Shown: positions 53,119 through 61,651 of the stretch, piece by piece
Layout: each line of letters starts with the position of its first letter
How positions within the stretch are numbered: the first letter of the stretch is position 1
DNA from: Actinomadura terrae
Lineage (GTDB): Bacteria; Actinomycetota; Actinomycetes; Streptosporangiales; Streptosporangiaceae
Length of the DNA stretch: 64,000 bases
Direction: 5' to 3'
Assembly: GCF_022751215.1 (NCBI RefSeq)
Contig: NZ_JAICDG010000003.1
Span: forward strand, 434,001 to 498,000
Notes under the pieces: generated by a model
Database searches by the model: none
Told to the model about the DNA's origin: nothing
The model's input: only the letters and a program-made list of their open reading frames with translations
Translations under genes and position numbers: made by a program

Positions 53119-54279
53119 GTGACCACCGTCCCCGACGCCGCGGGCGTCCCGCCGGCCGGGGGCGCCGCCCCGGGGGGCGTGCCCGAGGAGCCGTCGGACG
53201 CGGGTGAGTCCGGCACGGATGAGACAGGCACGGGTGGGACGGGCACGGGTGTGTCGCGGGCACCGAGCCCGAACACCGGGGAGCCGGCCGACGGGCCGCT
53301 CAGCGGGCCGCTGAGGCGCGTTCGCGCGGCGGTCTGGGCCTGGACCCGGCTGGCGGCGCGGACGGCGTGGCTGCTCGTACGGGGCACGGCGGTCGCCGCC
53401 TTCCGGCACCGCGTCACGGGCCTGGCGGCCGAGGCGGCGTTCTTCGCCCTGCTGTCGCTGCCGCCGCTGGTGATCGGACTGATCGGCACGATGGGGCACT
53501 TCCGGGGCGCGCTCGGCGCGGGCACCGTCGCCGACGTCCGCGCCTGGCTGATCCAGCACGCCCAGACCGTCCTGACCGAGGACGCGGTCCACTCGGTCGT
53601 CATCCCGCTGATCGACGACGTGATCAAGGGCGGCAGCCCGGACATCGTCTCGGTCAGCTTCCTGATCTCGCTGTGGGCGGGGTCGCGGGCCACCAACGTC
53701 TACGTCGACACGATCACGATCGCCTACGGGCTGTCGGGCATCCGCGGCGTGATCCGGACCCGGCTGCGCGCGTTCTTCCTGTACCTGGTCGGCCTGCTGG
53801 TCATGCTGATCCTGATCCCGCTGCTGGTGGCGGGGCCCGCGCTGGTGCGGGACGCGCTGCCCGAGGGCGCCGGGTTCGTGCTGCTGTTCTACTGGCCGTT
53901 CGTGGTGGGCCTGTCCGTCGCGTTCCTGGCGACGCTCTACCACATGAGCGTCCCGGTGCGGACGGCCTGGTGGCGCGAGGTGCCCGGCGCGGTCGTGGCG
54001 CTGCTGATGTGGATCCTCGGCAGTGTCACGCTGCGGCTCTACCTGACCGGCTCGCTCAGCGGCGTGTCGGTGTACGGGTCGCTGTCGGCCGCGATCGCCG
54101 TCCTGGCCTGGCTGTACGTGGCGGCGCTCGCGGTGCTGATCGGGGCCGCGCTGAACGCCGAGATCGACCGGCTGTGGCCGAGCGCCGGGACCGCGCGGGC
54201 GCGCGCCGTCCGGGAGGGGCGGGTGGACCCGGACGAGCCGGAGGACCCGATGGCGGTCGAGGGCGACGGGCGCGGGTAA
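53119..54279 (+). CDS. YihY/BrkB-family membrane protein
   Basis: A 386-residue protein with a long Gly/Thr/Pro-rich cytoplasmic N-terminus (1-80), then six membrane segments. The YihY core is recognisable: RVTGLAAEAAFFALLSLPPLVIG, SLWAGSRATNVYVDTI, and the last loop VAALAVLIGAALNAEIDR. Once called RNase BN, the family has no proven enzyme activity and may be a transporter. The GTG has TACGGT eight bases upstream (53105-53110). Confidence 0.88.
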   Translation: MTTVPDAAGVPPAGGAAPGGVPEEPSDAGESGTDETGTGGTGTGVSRAPSPNTGEPADGPLSGPLRRVRAAVWAWTRLAARTAWLLVRGTAVAAFRHRVTGLAAEAAFFALLSLPPLVIGLIGTMGHFRGALGAGTVADVRAWLIQHAQTVLTEDAVHSVVIPLIDDVIKGGSPDIVSVSFLISLWAGSRATNVYVDTITIAYGLSGIRGVIRTRLRAFFLYLVGLLVMLILIPLLVAGPALVRDALPEGAGFVLLFYWPFVVGLSVAFLATLYHMSVPVRTAWWREVPGAVVALLMWILGSVTLRLYLTGSLSGVSVYGSLSAAIAVLAWLYVAALAVLIGAALNAEIDRLWPSAGTARARAVREGRVDPDEPEDPMAVEGDGRG

Positions 54280-54334
54280 AAACTATGTCCGGGTCCGTCC
54301 TGAATGGGTTAAACATGTCGTAACCTCGCGTGAC

Positions 54335-55321
54335 ATGACCCCTCGTGAGCAGACCGGCCGGCTCCGGACCGTGACCGGCACGATCGCGGCGTCCGACGTC
54401 ACCGGCCCGGTGCTCTCCCACGAGCACCTGCGAATGGACCTGCGCTGGCCGGCGCGGCCCCGGCTGGCCGAGGCCGACCCCTACCGGTGGCTGGACGAGG
54501 AGAAGGCCGTCACGCGGGAGCTGTCGGACCTGCGCGCCGGCGCGGGCCTCGGCCTCGTCGTCGACCTGAGCTGCTCGGGCATGGGACGCGACGCCGCCGC
54601 GCTCGCCCGGATCAGCGCCGGGGCGCGGGTCGCCGTCGTCGCCGGGACGGGCGTGTTCACCGAGCCGTTCCACCCGGACTACGTCCGTACGGCGCTCGAC
54701 GCGGGGGAGGCGCTGGGCGTCGAGCGGATCGCCGAGCGGCTGCTCGCCGAGATCGGCTTCGGGCTGGACGGGACGAACTCGCTGCCCGGCGTGATCGGGG
54801 AGATCGGCACCTGGGGCGAGGCGCCGTCCGAGGCGGAGGAGGCGTGCCTGCGCGCCGCCGCCCAGGCCGCCCGCTACTCGGGGCTGTCCGTGGCGACCTA
54901 CGGCCGCGCGGGCGTCGCGCAGCTGGAGATCCTCACCGCGGCCGGGCTGGCGCCGGACCGCGTCGCCGTCGGCCAGCAGGACCGCGTGGACGACCCCGGC
55001 CAGCACCGCAAGATCGCCGAGACGGGCGCGTACGTGTCGTTCGGGACGCTCGGCCTCGCGGGCGAGGACCACGCGGCCATCGGCGCCCGCGTCCGCGGCG
55101 TCATGGACCTGCTGGAGGCCGGGCACGCCGACCGGGTGCTGCTGAGCACCGGCGTCGCGCGCATGGACCAGGTCGCCCGCAACGGCGGCGTGGGCTACGG
55201 CTACCTCTTCGAGGTGTTCCTCCCGGCCCTGCGCGCGGCCGGGGCCGACGACGCCACCCTGGACGCCGTCCTGCGCGACAACCCGCTCCGCTGGCTGACC
55301 GCCGGGTCCGCCGCGTCCTGA
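54335..55321 (+). CDS. phosphotriesterase-family homologue with degraded metal site
   Basis: A 328-residue TIM-barrel protein of the PTE/PHP family (VTGTIAASDVTGPVLSHEHL). The first metal motif HEH (H29, H31) is intact, and Glu156 sits where the bridging Lys/Glu is found. The other ligands are replaced: the THT His reads Tyr189 (SVATYGRAG), the GH His reads Gln214 (VGQQD) and the SHD Asp reads Gly273 (LLSTG). It is therefore unlikely to be a normal hydrolase. TAACCT (54321-54326) stands eight bases before the ATG. Confidence 0.85.
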   Translation: MTPREQTGRLRTVTGTIAASDVTGPVLSHEHLRMDLRWPARPRLAEADPYRWLDEEKAVTRELSDLRAGAGLGLVVDLSCSGMGRDAAALARISAGARVAVVAGTGVFTEPFHPDYVRTALDAGEALGVERIAERLLAEIGFGLDGTNSLPGVIGEIGTWGEAPSEAEEACLRAAAQAARYSGLSVATYGRAGVAQLEILTAAGLAPDRVAVGQQDRVDDPGQHRKIAETGAYVSFGTLGLAGEDHAAIGARVRGVMDLLEAGHADRVLLSTGVARMDQVARNGGVGYGYLFEVFLPALRAAGADDATLDAVLRDNPLRWLTAGSAAS

Positions 55322-55392
55322 CGCCTCGTCGGCGCCCCGATCCTGGGTAGGACCGACCCCGACAGGTGCTCGACTGCCAGGGGGTGCACCTC

Positions 55393-56049
55393 ATGCGGTG
55401 GAAGTCACTGCCCTATTCCGACCGGCTGTCGGCGGGACGGGTGCTCGCCGAGTGGCTGGTCCCGCTCGGCCTGGACGGCGCGGTGGTGCTCGCGCTGCCG
55501 AGGGGCGGCGTCCCGGTCGGGCACGCGGTCGCGCGGCGCCTGAACGGCCCGCTGGACGTCCTGGTGACCCGCAAGATCGGCTACCCGCCGCAGCCCGAGC
55601 TCGGGCTCGGCGCGATCGCCGAGGGCGGCGCGCCGGTGCTCGACGCCGAGCTGCTGCGGCGGCTCGGCCTGACCGAGGACGACCTGGCGCCGATCGTGGC
55701 CGCCGAGCGCGCCGAGCTGGAGCGCCGCGTCCGGGCCTACCGGGGGGACCGCCCGCTGCCGGAGACGGCGGGACGGCCGGTCGTGGTCGTGGACGACGGC
55801 CTCGCCACCGGCGGCACCGCCCGCGCGGCCGTGCGGGCCACCCGCGAGCGCGGGCCGTCCCGGCTGGTCCTCGCGGTGCCGGTGGCCGCCGCAGAGACCG
55901 TCGGGTCGCTGGAGGCGGAGGTGGACGACCTGGTCGTGCCCGCCGCGCCGCTCGGCTTCCACGCGGTCGGCGAGTGGTACCGCGACTTCGGTCAGCTCAC
56001 CGACGGCGACGTGGTCGCCTGGCTCGCCCGGCCGCGGGAGGCGGGCTGA
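55393..56049 (+). CDS. type I phosphoribosyltransferase-domain protein
   Basis: A 218-residue protein with the PRPP-binding loop VVVVDDGLATGGTARAAV near residue 135 and the hood region LALPRGGVPVGHAVA near residue 35. Actinobacterial stand-alone PRTases of this form are often near stress genes and have no defined base substrate. The ATG at 55393 follows GGGGGTG; the longer start at 55366 adds nine unlike residues. Confidence 0.88.
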   Translation: MRWKSLPYSDRLSAGRVLAEWLVPLGLDGAVVLALPRGGVPVGHAVARRLNGPLDVLVTRKIGYPPQPELGLGAIAEGGAPVLDAELLRRLGLTEDDLAPIVAAERAELERRVRAYRGDRPLPETAGRPVVVVDDGLATGGTARAAVRATRERGPSRLVLAVPVAAAETVGSLEAEVDDLVVPAAPLGFHAVGEWYRDFGQLTDGDVVAWLARPREAG

Positions 56050-56193
56050 GGAGACGCGCCGCCGAGGCCCGCCGTCGAGGTGGCCGGGAATGGATCGTGC
56101 GAATATCCGGGAAAGGACCTCACGGCATCTCCGCTTGCGGTAAAGCAGCGAAATCCGGGAGCCGCGGGGGAGGAGTGGACAGCGGCAACGCAA

Positions 56194-56216
56194 ACGGCCC
56201 CGCGGGGCGGGGCCGT
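56194..56216 (-). terminator. terminator downstream of whiB
   Basis: ACGGCCCCGC (56194-56203) and GCGGGGCCGT (56207-56216) form a perfect 10-base stem with a GGG loop. On the minus strand it is followed by TTTG. It also faces the phosphoribosyltransferase gene, so it may work both ways. Confidence 0.75.
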
Positions 56217-56301
56217 GACGTTTCTCGGTGGCGTGCCGGGGTGCGCGATGGGAGCGTTCGCGCGGGCTGGCGGCCGATACCGCCGCCGGCGCGACGGCCG
56301 G

Positions 56302-56598
56302 CTAGGCGGCGTTGGCGCGACGCATCCGGCGACGGCGCTCGGATGCGCGCTCGTCTTCGTTGAGTCCGCCCCACGTGCCGTACTTCTCGGGCCGGGAGAC
56401 CGCGTAGTCGAGGCAGTCCGAGCGGACCGGGCAGCCCATGCAGATCTGCTTGGCCTTGCGCTCGCGGATCTCGCGCTCGGGCTGGCGCTCGCCGTCGGGA
56501 CCGAAGAAGAGGACGAGGTCTTCCCCCCGGCACGCCGCGGCGTCCTGCCAGCCCCAGCTGGGACGAGGGAGGTTTGCCTGCCGACGTACCTGAGCCAT
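56302..56598 (-). CDS. WhiB-family iron-sulfur regulator
   Basis: A 98-residue Wbl protein. Cluster cysteines are C23, C53, C56 and C62, and GTWGG at 74-78 is the sigma-binding turn. The basic tail (ERRRRMRRANAA) contacts DNA. The WGW before the first Cys and the 98-residue length do not settle which Wbl class it is. The ATG at 56598 has AAGGTGG upstream; an in-frame ATG at 56652 lacks this. Confidence 0.92.
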   Translation of the reverse strand: MAQVRRQANLPRPSWGWQDAAACRGEDLVLFFGPDGERQPEREIRERKAKQICMGCPVRSDCLDYAVSRPEKYGTWGGLNEDERASERRRRMRRANAA

Positions 56599-56782
56599 GG
56601 AACACCCACCTTGATTGGTTTCGAACAATTTCGGGACATGGACGCTCGACATGCTTCAGGTGACATGAGTCAGAAGCGCCGAATGGTCCAACGTCTGGAG
56701 TTGCCGCTCTGTTCCCCGTCCGGTTACTCCGGAAACCTGGGGTCGTGCGACAGGGAGACCCTCGAATGGGGCCTCCGTGAGA

Positions 56783-57754
56783 TTACACGAGGGCCGCCTC
56801 GTTGAGAAGGGTGAGTTCCCTAACAACGTGGGTTCTCTGGTTCTCGCCGCAGTCGGGTCCGCACGGATGGTGCAGTTGGACGGCCTCGACCAGTGCCCGG
56901 TAACGGCTCCGCCGACTGGTGACGACCACCGAGTACCGGGGCGTCCCGTTCGGCGGTTCCGGTGCCGGGTCGACCGATTCCACGGTCACGGCGCCCAGCC
57001 CGAGCCGTCCGGTGGACGCGCGGACGTGGTGCTCGGCCGCCTGCGCCGGTTCGGGCATTCCGGCCCGCCCGCGCAGCCGGTCCAGGACGACCTCGCCGCG
57101 CAGGTAGGCGCGCACCGCCTCCGCGGCATCCTCCTCGTCGAGGTTGCCGTAGCAGAGTCCGTACGGCAGGCACACCAGGTTCGCGGCGAACCGGTCTCCG
57201 CCCACATGGGTGGTCTCCCATACGAGGCGTCCGAAACGTGCGGTGAGCGCGCGGGCCAGCGGGGCGCCCGTCCGCGCGCAGCAGGCGTTGCGGCGCCCGT
57301 GCGTGCAGACCAGCAGGACCGGCTCGTGGGTCGGCTCGCCGAAGCCCGGGCGGACGCCCGCCGCGAGCGCGTCGAGGTCGAGTTCGGCCAGCTCGGCGGG
57401 GTCGGTGAGCTCGCGGCCTTCCATCCACACCGTGCCGCCGTGCGAATACACGGCGTAGACCTGGAGCGGCGGCGTGGGCCGACGGCGTCCCGACCTGCGG
57501 ATGAGCTGGGGGCGGATGCCCTTCGCCTGCGCGGCCCGGATGGTCTCGGCGATTGGGCCGTTCCGGGGGGCGTGGGGGGTCGTCCCCCCACAGGAGACCG
57601 GCCCGGGGTCGGTGAGCTGCTCGATCCGCTCCGGCCAGGGGCCAGGGTGCTCGATGAGAAGCCAGGAGCGCGCCTTCGTCGTCGCGCTCGCCGCGCACGG
57701 CCGCTCGCCGGTATGGCTTCCCGGACAGTGCGCGCAGCCCTTACCACGCGTCAA
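56783..57754 (-). CDS. sucrase/ferredoxin-like protein
   Basis: A 323-residue protein of the sucrase/ferredoxin-like (Suc_Fer-like) family, with a thioredoxin-fold [2Fe-2S] core. VCTHGRRNACCARTG and THVGGDRFAANLVCLP are the family's cluster-proximal motifs; a further CxxxC pair (HHPCGPDCGE) is near the C-terminus. Residues 55-65 include TTPHAPRN, contributed by the repeat at 57560-57591. TTG start. The IdeR box 32 bases upstream suggests an iron-starvation role, perhaps in releasing iron from siderophores. Confidence 0.8.
   Translation of the reverse strand: MTRGKGCAHCPGSHTGERPCAASATTKARSWLLIEHPGPWPERIEQLTDPGPVSCGGTTPHAPRNGPIAETIRAAQAKGIRPQLIRRSGRRRPTPPLQVYAVYSHGGTVWMEGRELTDPAELAELDLDALAAGVRPGFGEPTHEPVLLVCTHGRRNACCARTGAPLARALTARFGRLVWETTHVGGDRFAANLVCLPYGLCYGNLDEEDAAEAVRAYLRGEVVLDRLRGRAGMPEPAQAAEHHVRASTGRLGLGAVTVESVDPAPEPPNGTPRYSVVVTSRRSRYRALVEAVQLHHPCGPDCGENQRTHVVRELTLLNEAALV
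57560..57591. repeat. 32-bp palindromic element, copy A, inside a coding region
   Basis: This 32-base segment is identical to 59373-59404. It contains a hairpin, GTGGGGGG paired with CCCCCCAC around a short loop. It is read on the minus strand as GGTTPHAPRN, in frame in the sucrase/ferredoxin-like gene. Confidence 0.85.
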
Positions 57755-57785
57755 CGAAAAACCCCCGCCCCGATCCTTGGACCTC

Positions 57786-57804
57786 TTAGGTTAGGTTAAC
57801 CTAA
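57786..57804 (-). promoter_or_regulatory. IdeR/DtxR iron box upstream of the sucrase/ferredoxin-like gene
   Basis: TTAGGTTAGGTTAACCTAA differs at one base from TTAGGTTAGGCTAACCTAA. It lies 32-50 bases upstream of the TTG start and overlaps the stop codon of glpD. Confidence 0.9.
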
Positions 57805-59423
57805 ATAGCCTCCGCAGGGCCAATGGGGGTGGGCGACATCACCCCGAGGGCGCGGAGGAGTGTCCGCGCGGTGGGCAGCGCGGCGGCGCGGTCGGTGCCG
57901 ACGAGCCCGATCCGGGTCCGGCGGTCCAGCAGGTCGGCGGCGTCCAGCGCGCCCTCGTGCAGCGCGCCCCACGCCAGCTCCGCGCCCAGCACCGGGAGGC
58001 CCGGGACCACCGGCTCCAGCAGGCCCGGATCGTCGGCGGCGAGCGCGGCCAGCAGCGGCGCCTCCGTCCCGTACCGCTGGACGAGGCGGCGCGGGGCGTC
58101 GAGCGCCGCGAGCCGGGCCGGGTCCGCCGCCCCGACCAGCGGGAGCCGCGCCGTGCGGCAGGGCCCGGCGTGCAGCCCGCGCGCGGTGATCGCCGCGTCC
58201 ACGGCGTCCTGCGCCATCCGGCGGTAGGCGGTGAGCTTGCCGCCGACGACCGTGACGACCCCGTCGGGCGAGGTCAGGACGGCGTGCCGCCGCGACAGGT
58301 CGGCGGTGTCGCCGTCCCGCCCGGTGTCGAGCAGGGGGCGCAGCCCGGCGAACGCGCCGACCACGTCCGCGGGCCGCAGCGGGACCTCCAGCGCCGACGC
58401 GAGCACGTCCAGCAGGAACCCGATCTCCTCTCCCGTCGGGCGCGGGACGTCCGGGACGGGCCCCTCGGCGGGCTCGTCGGTGAGCCCGGCGTACACGCGG
58501 CCGTCGCCCTGTGGCAGCACCAGCAGGAACCTGCTCCGCGCGCCCGGCACCGGGATCTGCAACCCGGTCTGGAGCCCGCGCAGCGCCTCCGCGCGCACCA
58601 CCAGGTGGGTGCCCCGCGAGGGGCGCAGCCGCACCCCGTCCACGAGGCCGCCCGCCCAGACCCCGGCCGCGTTGACGACCGCGCGCGCCCGGACGGTGAT
58701 CTCCGCGCCGGTCAACTCGTCCCGGACCAGCGCGCCGTCGCCCGCGAGCGCCACCGCGCGGCAGCGGGTCAGGACGCGGGCGCCGTGCGCGGCGGCGGTG
58801 CGCGCGAGGGCCGTGACCAGGCGCGCGTCGTCGGCGAGTTGCCCGTCCCAGGACAGCAGCCCGCCGCGCAGCCCGTGCTGGCGCAGCGCGGGTGCGAGCC
58901 GCAGCGTCTCGACCGCCGACAGCCGGCGCGGGCCGGGGAGCACCGAGCGCGGGGTGCGGGCGGCGAGACGCAGCACGTTCCCGGCCCGCGTCCCGGCGCT
59001 GACGAGCGCGGCCTGCGGGCGCGACACCAGCGGCGTCAGCGGCAGCACGAACGGCAGCGCGCGGACCAGGTGCGGGGCCGTACGGCACATCAGCACGCCC
59101 CGCTCGACGGCGCTCTCATGCGCCACGTCCACCTGTCCGGCCGCCAGGTAGCGCAGCCCGCCGTGCACCAGCTTCGAACTCCAGCGGGACGTGCCGAACG
59201 CCAGGTCGTGCGCGTCGATCGCGGCGACCGACAGTCCACGGGACGCGGCGTCCAGCGCCACCCCGGCGCCGGTCACCCCGAGCCCGACGACGAGGACGTC
59301 CACGACCTCGTCTGGCAGCGCGGCCAACTCCCGCTTCCGGCGCGCTGCGTTCAACGACGACCGCACAGGGCTGTTCCGGGGGGCGTGGGGGGTCGTCCCC
59401 CCACCAAGGAAGGACCCGGTCAT
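57801..59423 (-). CDS. glpD: FAD-dependent glycerol-3-phosphate dehydrogenase
   Basis: A 540-residue enzyme oxidising glycerol-3-phosphate to dihydroxyacetone phosphate with quinone. FAD motifs are DVLVVGLGVTGAGVALDAASRGLSV-like, near residue 40, and SRWSSKLVHGGLRYL. The ATG overlaps the tetR stop by four bases, so both are in one unit. The N-terminal stretch GGGTTPHAPRN comes from the repeat copy at 59373-59404 and precedes the true enzyme start. The order matches mycobacterial glpD1 next to a TetR gene. Confidence 0.94.
   Translation of the reverse strand: MTGSFLGGGTTPHAPRNSPVRSSLNAARRKRELAALPDEVVDVLVVGLGVTGAGVALDAASRGLSVAAIDAHDLAFGTSRWSSKLVHGGLRYLAAGQVDVAHESAVERGVLMCRTAPHLVRALPFVLPLTPLVSRPQAALVSAGTRAGNVLRLAARTPRSVLPGPRRLSAVETLRLAPALRQHGLRGGLLSWDGQLADDARLVTALARTAAAHGARVLTRCRAVALAGDGALVRDELTGAEITVRARAVVNAAGVWAGGLVDGVRLRPSRGTHLVVRAEALRGLQTGLQIPVPGARSRFLLVLPQGDGRVYAGLTDEPAEGPVPDVPRPTGEEIGFLLDVLASALEVPLRPADVVGAFAGLRPLLDTGRDGDTADLSRRHAVLTSPDGVVTVVGGKLTAYRRMAQDAVDAAITARGLHAGPCRTARLPLVGAADPARLAALDAPRRLVQRYGTEAPLLAALAADDPGLLEPVVPGLPVLGAELAWGALHEGALDAADLLDRRTRIGLVGTDRAAALPTARTLLRALGVMSPTPIGPAEAI
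59373..59404. repeat. 32-bp palindromic element, copy B, inside a coding region
   Basis: Identical over 32 bases to 57560-57591, and read on the minus strand in the same frame (GGTTPHAPRN) near the start of glpD. Confidence 0.85.
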
Positions 59424-60025
59424 GGGGCGAGCATTCTGTCTAGGACGGCGCGCAGTTCCGCGTCGAACGCGTCTGGGGACAGTTCCGGGTCGTCGGTGGT
59501 CATCGTCGGGCCTGAGAGGGCGAACGACTGGACGACCAGCAGCACCGCGCGGGCCTGCCGTGCGGGGTGGCCCTTGCGGACGGTCCCGTCGTGGTGGCCC
59601 GCGCGCAGGGACTCCTCGAACAGCTCCAGGAACGCGTGCTGGCTCGCGCCGAGCCGGTCCAGGACGTAGGGGAGCAGCAGCTCGGGGTCCACCTCGACGA
59701 TCTTGCGGAGCAGCGGGTGGGCGCGGAACGCGCGCACGCCCGCGACCAGGCCGTCCACCAGCCGGGGGCGGACGGCGCGGCCGTCGTCGGGCGGGCGGAC
59801 GTCGGCGCCGATCCGGATCCACTCGCGGGTCATCAGGTCCGCGACGATCGTCCGGACGTCCGGCCAGCGCCGGTACAGCGTCATCCGGGACACGCCCGCG
59901 CGGCGCGCGATGTCGGTGAGCGTGGTGCGGCGCACGCCGACGGCCAGGACGCAGTCGCGCGCCGCGTCCAGGACGGCGTCGTCGGCGGTCCGGCCGCCCG
60001 CGCTGTTGTGACGGTTAGACGTCAT
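59420..60025 (-). CDS. TetR-family regulator
   Basis: A 201-residue regulator with the helix-turn-helix TLTDIARRAGVSRMTLYRRW near residue 40. The C-terminal ligand domain is helical, as usual. It is cotranscribed with glpD and divergent from the flavoprotein gene, so it probably controls both. TACACT (60033-60038) stands seven bases before its ATG, indicating a leaderless mRNA. The same gene arrangement occurs at M. tuberculosis Rv2249c-Rv2252. Confidence 0.92.
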   Translation of the reverse strand: MTSNRHNSAGGRTADDAVLDAARDCVLAVGVRRTTLTDIARRAGVSRMTLYRRWPDVRTIVADLMTREWIRIGADVRPPDDGRAVRPRLVDGLVAGVRAFRAHPLLRKIVEVDPELLLPYVLDRLGASQHAFLELFEESLRAGHHDGTVRKGHPARQARAVLLVVQSFALSGPTMTTDDPELSPDAFDAELRAVLDRMLAP

Positions 60026-60033
60026 GTGTCACA
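60007..60033. promoter_or_regulatory. operator candidate for the TetR regulator
   Basis: TGTGAC (60007-60012) is inverted as GTCACA (60028-60033). Nested inside, TGACG (60009-60013) and CGTCA (60020-60024) form a second exact dyad. Both overlap the tetR start and lie in the 35-base divergent promoter region. Confidence 0.5.
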
Positions 60034-60060
60034 GTGTAAGCACAGGAACGGGGAGGCGCG

Positions 60061-61647
60061 GTGGCGGAACGGGACATGCTGTGGAGCGGCTGGGGCGATC
60101 CTTCCCGGGCCGCGCCGCTGCCGGAGCCAGTGGTCGGGCTGCTGCGCGACCTGCTCGGGGTGCGTCCCGCCGAGGCCCCGCCCGTCGCGCTGGCGGACGT
60201 GAAGGTGCCGCCGTGCCGTCTCACGTCCGACGACCTGGACGCCCTCGCCGGAACCGCAGTCGTGCGCACGGACGCCGAGACGCGCGTCCGGCACACCCGG
60301 GGCAAGTCCACCTCCGACCTCCTGCGGCTCCGCGCCGGGGACGCCTCGGACGCGCCCGACGCGGTCGTCCTGCCCGGCTCCCACGACGAGGTCCTCGCGG
60401 TGCTGCGCGCCTGCGCGGCCCGGGGGATCGCGGTGGTCCCGTTCGGCGGCGGAACCTCGGTCGTCGGCGGCCTCACCCCGCGCGGCGGCGCGTTCGTCGC
60501 GCTCGACCTGTGGCGCATGAGCGCACTCCTGGCGCTGGACGAGACGTCCCGCACGGCCGTCCTCCAGCCGGGCCTGCGGGCGCCCGAGGTGGAGGCGCTG
60601 CTGGCCGCGCGCGGGTACACGCTCGGGCATTTCCCGCAGTCCTACGAGTGGGCGTCGGTCGGCGGGTTCGCGGCGGCGCGCTCCAGCGGGCAGGCGTCCG
60701 CCGGGTACGGGCGGTTCGACGACATGGTGGTGGCGCTCACCGTCGCCACCCCCGAGGGGACGCTGGACCTCGGCCGCGCGCCAAGGTCGGCCGCAGGGCC
60801 CGATCTGCGGCAGCTCGTCCTCGGCTCCGAGGGTGCGCTGGGTGTGATCACGTCGGTGACCGTGCGGGTCCACCCCGTCCCGGAGGAACGGTCCTACGAG
60901 GGCTGGCGCTTCACGACGTTCGACGCGGGCGCCGCCGCGCTGCGGAGGCTCGCCCAGGACGGCCCGCTCCCCGCCGTGCTCCGGCTCGGCGACGAGGCCG
61001 AGACCATGGTGGGGCTCGCCGACCCTTCGGCGGTGGGCGCCGCGTCCGACGCGGGGTGCCTGGCGGTCCTTGGGTTCGAGGGCACCGCCGAGGCGGTCGC
61101 CGCGCGCCGCGAACAGGCCGCTCGTGTGCTGGCGCGGGCGGGCGGCGAGCCGCTCGGCGCCGCGCCCGGCGACCGCTGGGAGCGGGGCCGGTTCGACGCC
61201 CCCTACCTGCGCGACGCGCTGCTCGACGCGGGCGCGTTCGTCGAGACGCTGGAGACGGCGACGTTCTGGTCGGGCCTCCCGGGCCTGTACGAGGCGGTGC
61301 GGCGGGCGCTGACCGAAACGCTGGCGGGCGCGGGCACGCCGCCGCTGGTCATGTGCCACATCTCGCACGTGTACCCGTCCGGCGCCTCGCTGTACTTCAC
61401 CGTCGTGGCCGCGCAGGGGAGCGATCCGGTCGCGGACTGGGCGCGGGCCAAGGGCGCCGCCTGCGACGCGATCCTCGCCGGCGGCGGGACGATCAGCCAC
61501 CACCACGGCGTGGGCACCGACCACCGCGACTGGTACGCGAGGGAGATCGGCCCGCTTGGCGCGTCGCTGCTGCGCGCCGTCAAGGAGCGCCTCGACCCGG
61601 CCGGGATCCTGAATCCCGGCGTCCTCGTCCCGGCGGCGGGGGAGTAG
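60061..61647 (+). CDS. FAD-linked oxidase, alkyl-DHAP synthase-like
   Basis: A 528-residue VAO-family flavoprotein. The FAD pyrophosphate loop is VPFGGGTSVVGGL. The C-terminal ISHHHGVGTDH is the active-site signature of alkyldihydroxyacetonephosphate synthase (AGPS), the enzyme that makes ether-lipid precursors from acyl-DHAP. The neighbouring glpD makes DHAP and the next gene is a lipid kinase, so an ether or glycerolipid role is consistent, though ether lipids are not established here. The GTG has GGGGAGG upstream. Confidence 0.88.
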   Translation: MAERDMLWSGWGDPSRAAPLPEPVVGLLRDLLGVRPAEAPPVALADVKVPPCRLTSDDLDALAGTAVVRTDAETRVRHTRGKSTSDLLRLRAGDASDAPDAVVLPGSHDEVLAVLRACAARGIAVVPFGGGTSVVGGLTPRGGAFVALDLWRMSALLALDETSRTAVLQPGLRAPEVEALLAARGYTLGHFPQSYEWASVGGFAAARSSGQASAGYGRFDDMVVALTVATPEGTLDLGRAPRSAAGPDLRQLVLGSEGALGVITSVTVRVHPVPEERSYEGWRFTTFDAGAAALRRLAQDGPLPAVLRLGDEAETMVGLADPSAVGAASDAGCLAVLGFEGTAEAVAARREQAARVLARAGGEPLGAAPGDRWERGRFDAPYLRDALLDAGAFVETLETATFWSGLPGLYEAVRRALTETLAGAGTPPLVMCHISHVYPSGASLYFTVVAAQGSDPVADWARAKGAACDAILAGGGTISHHHGVGTDHRDWYAREIGPLGASLLRAVKERLDPAGILNPGVLVPAAGE

Positions 61648-61651
61648 CGCG

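Noticed and set aside
56599..56652. Longer start for the WhiB-family gene
   Set aside because: AAGGTGG lies between the two ATGs, so it serves the downstream start at 56598.
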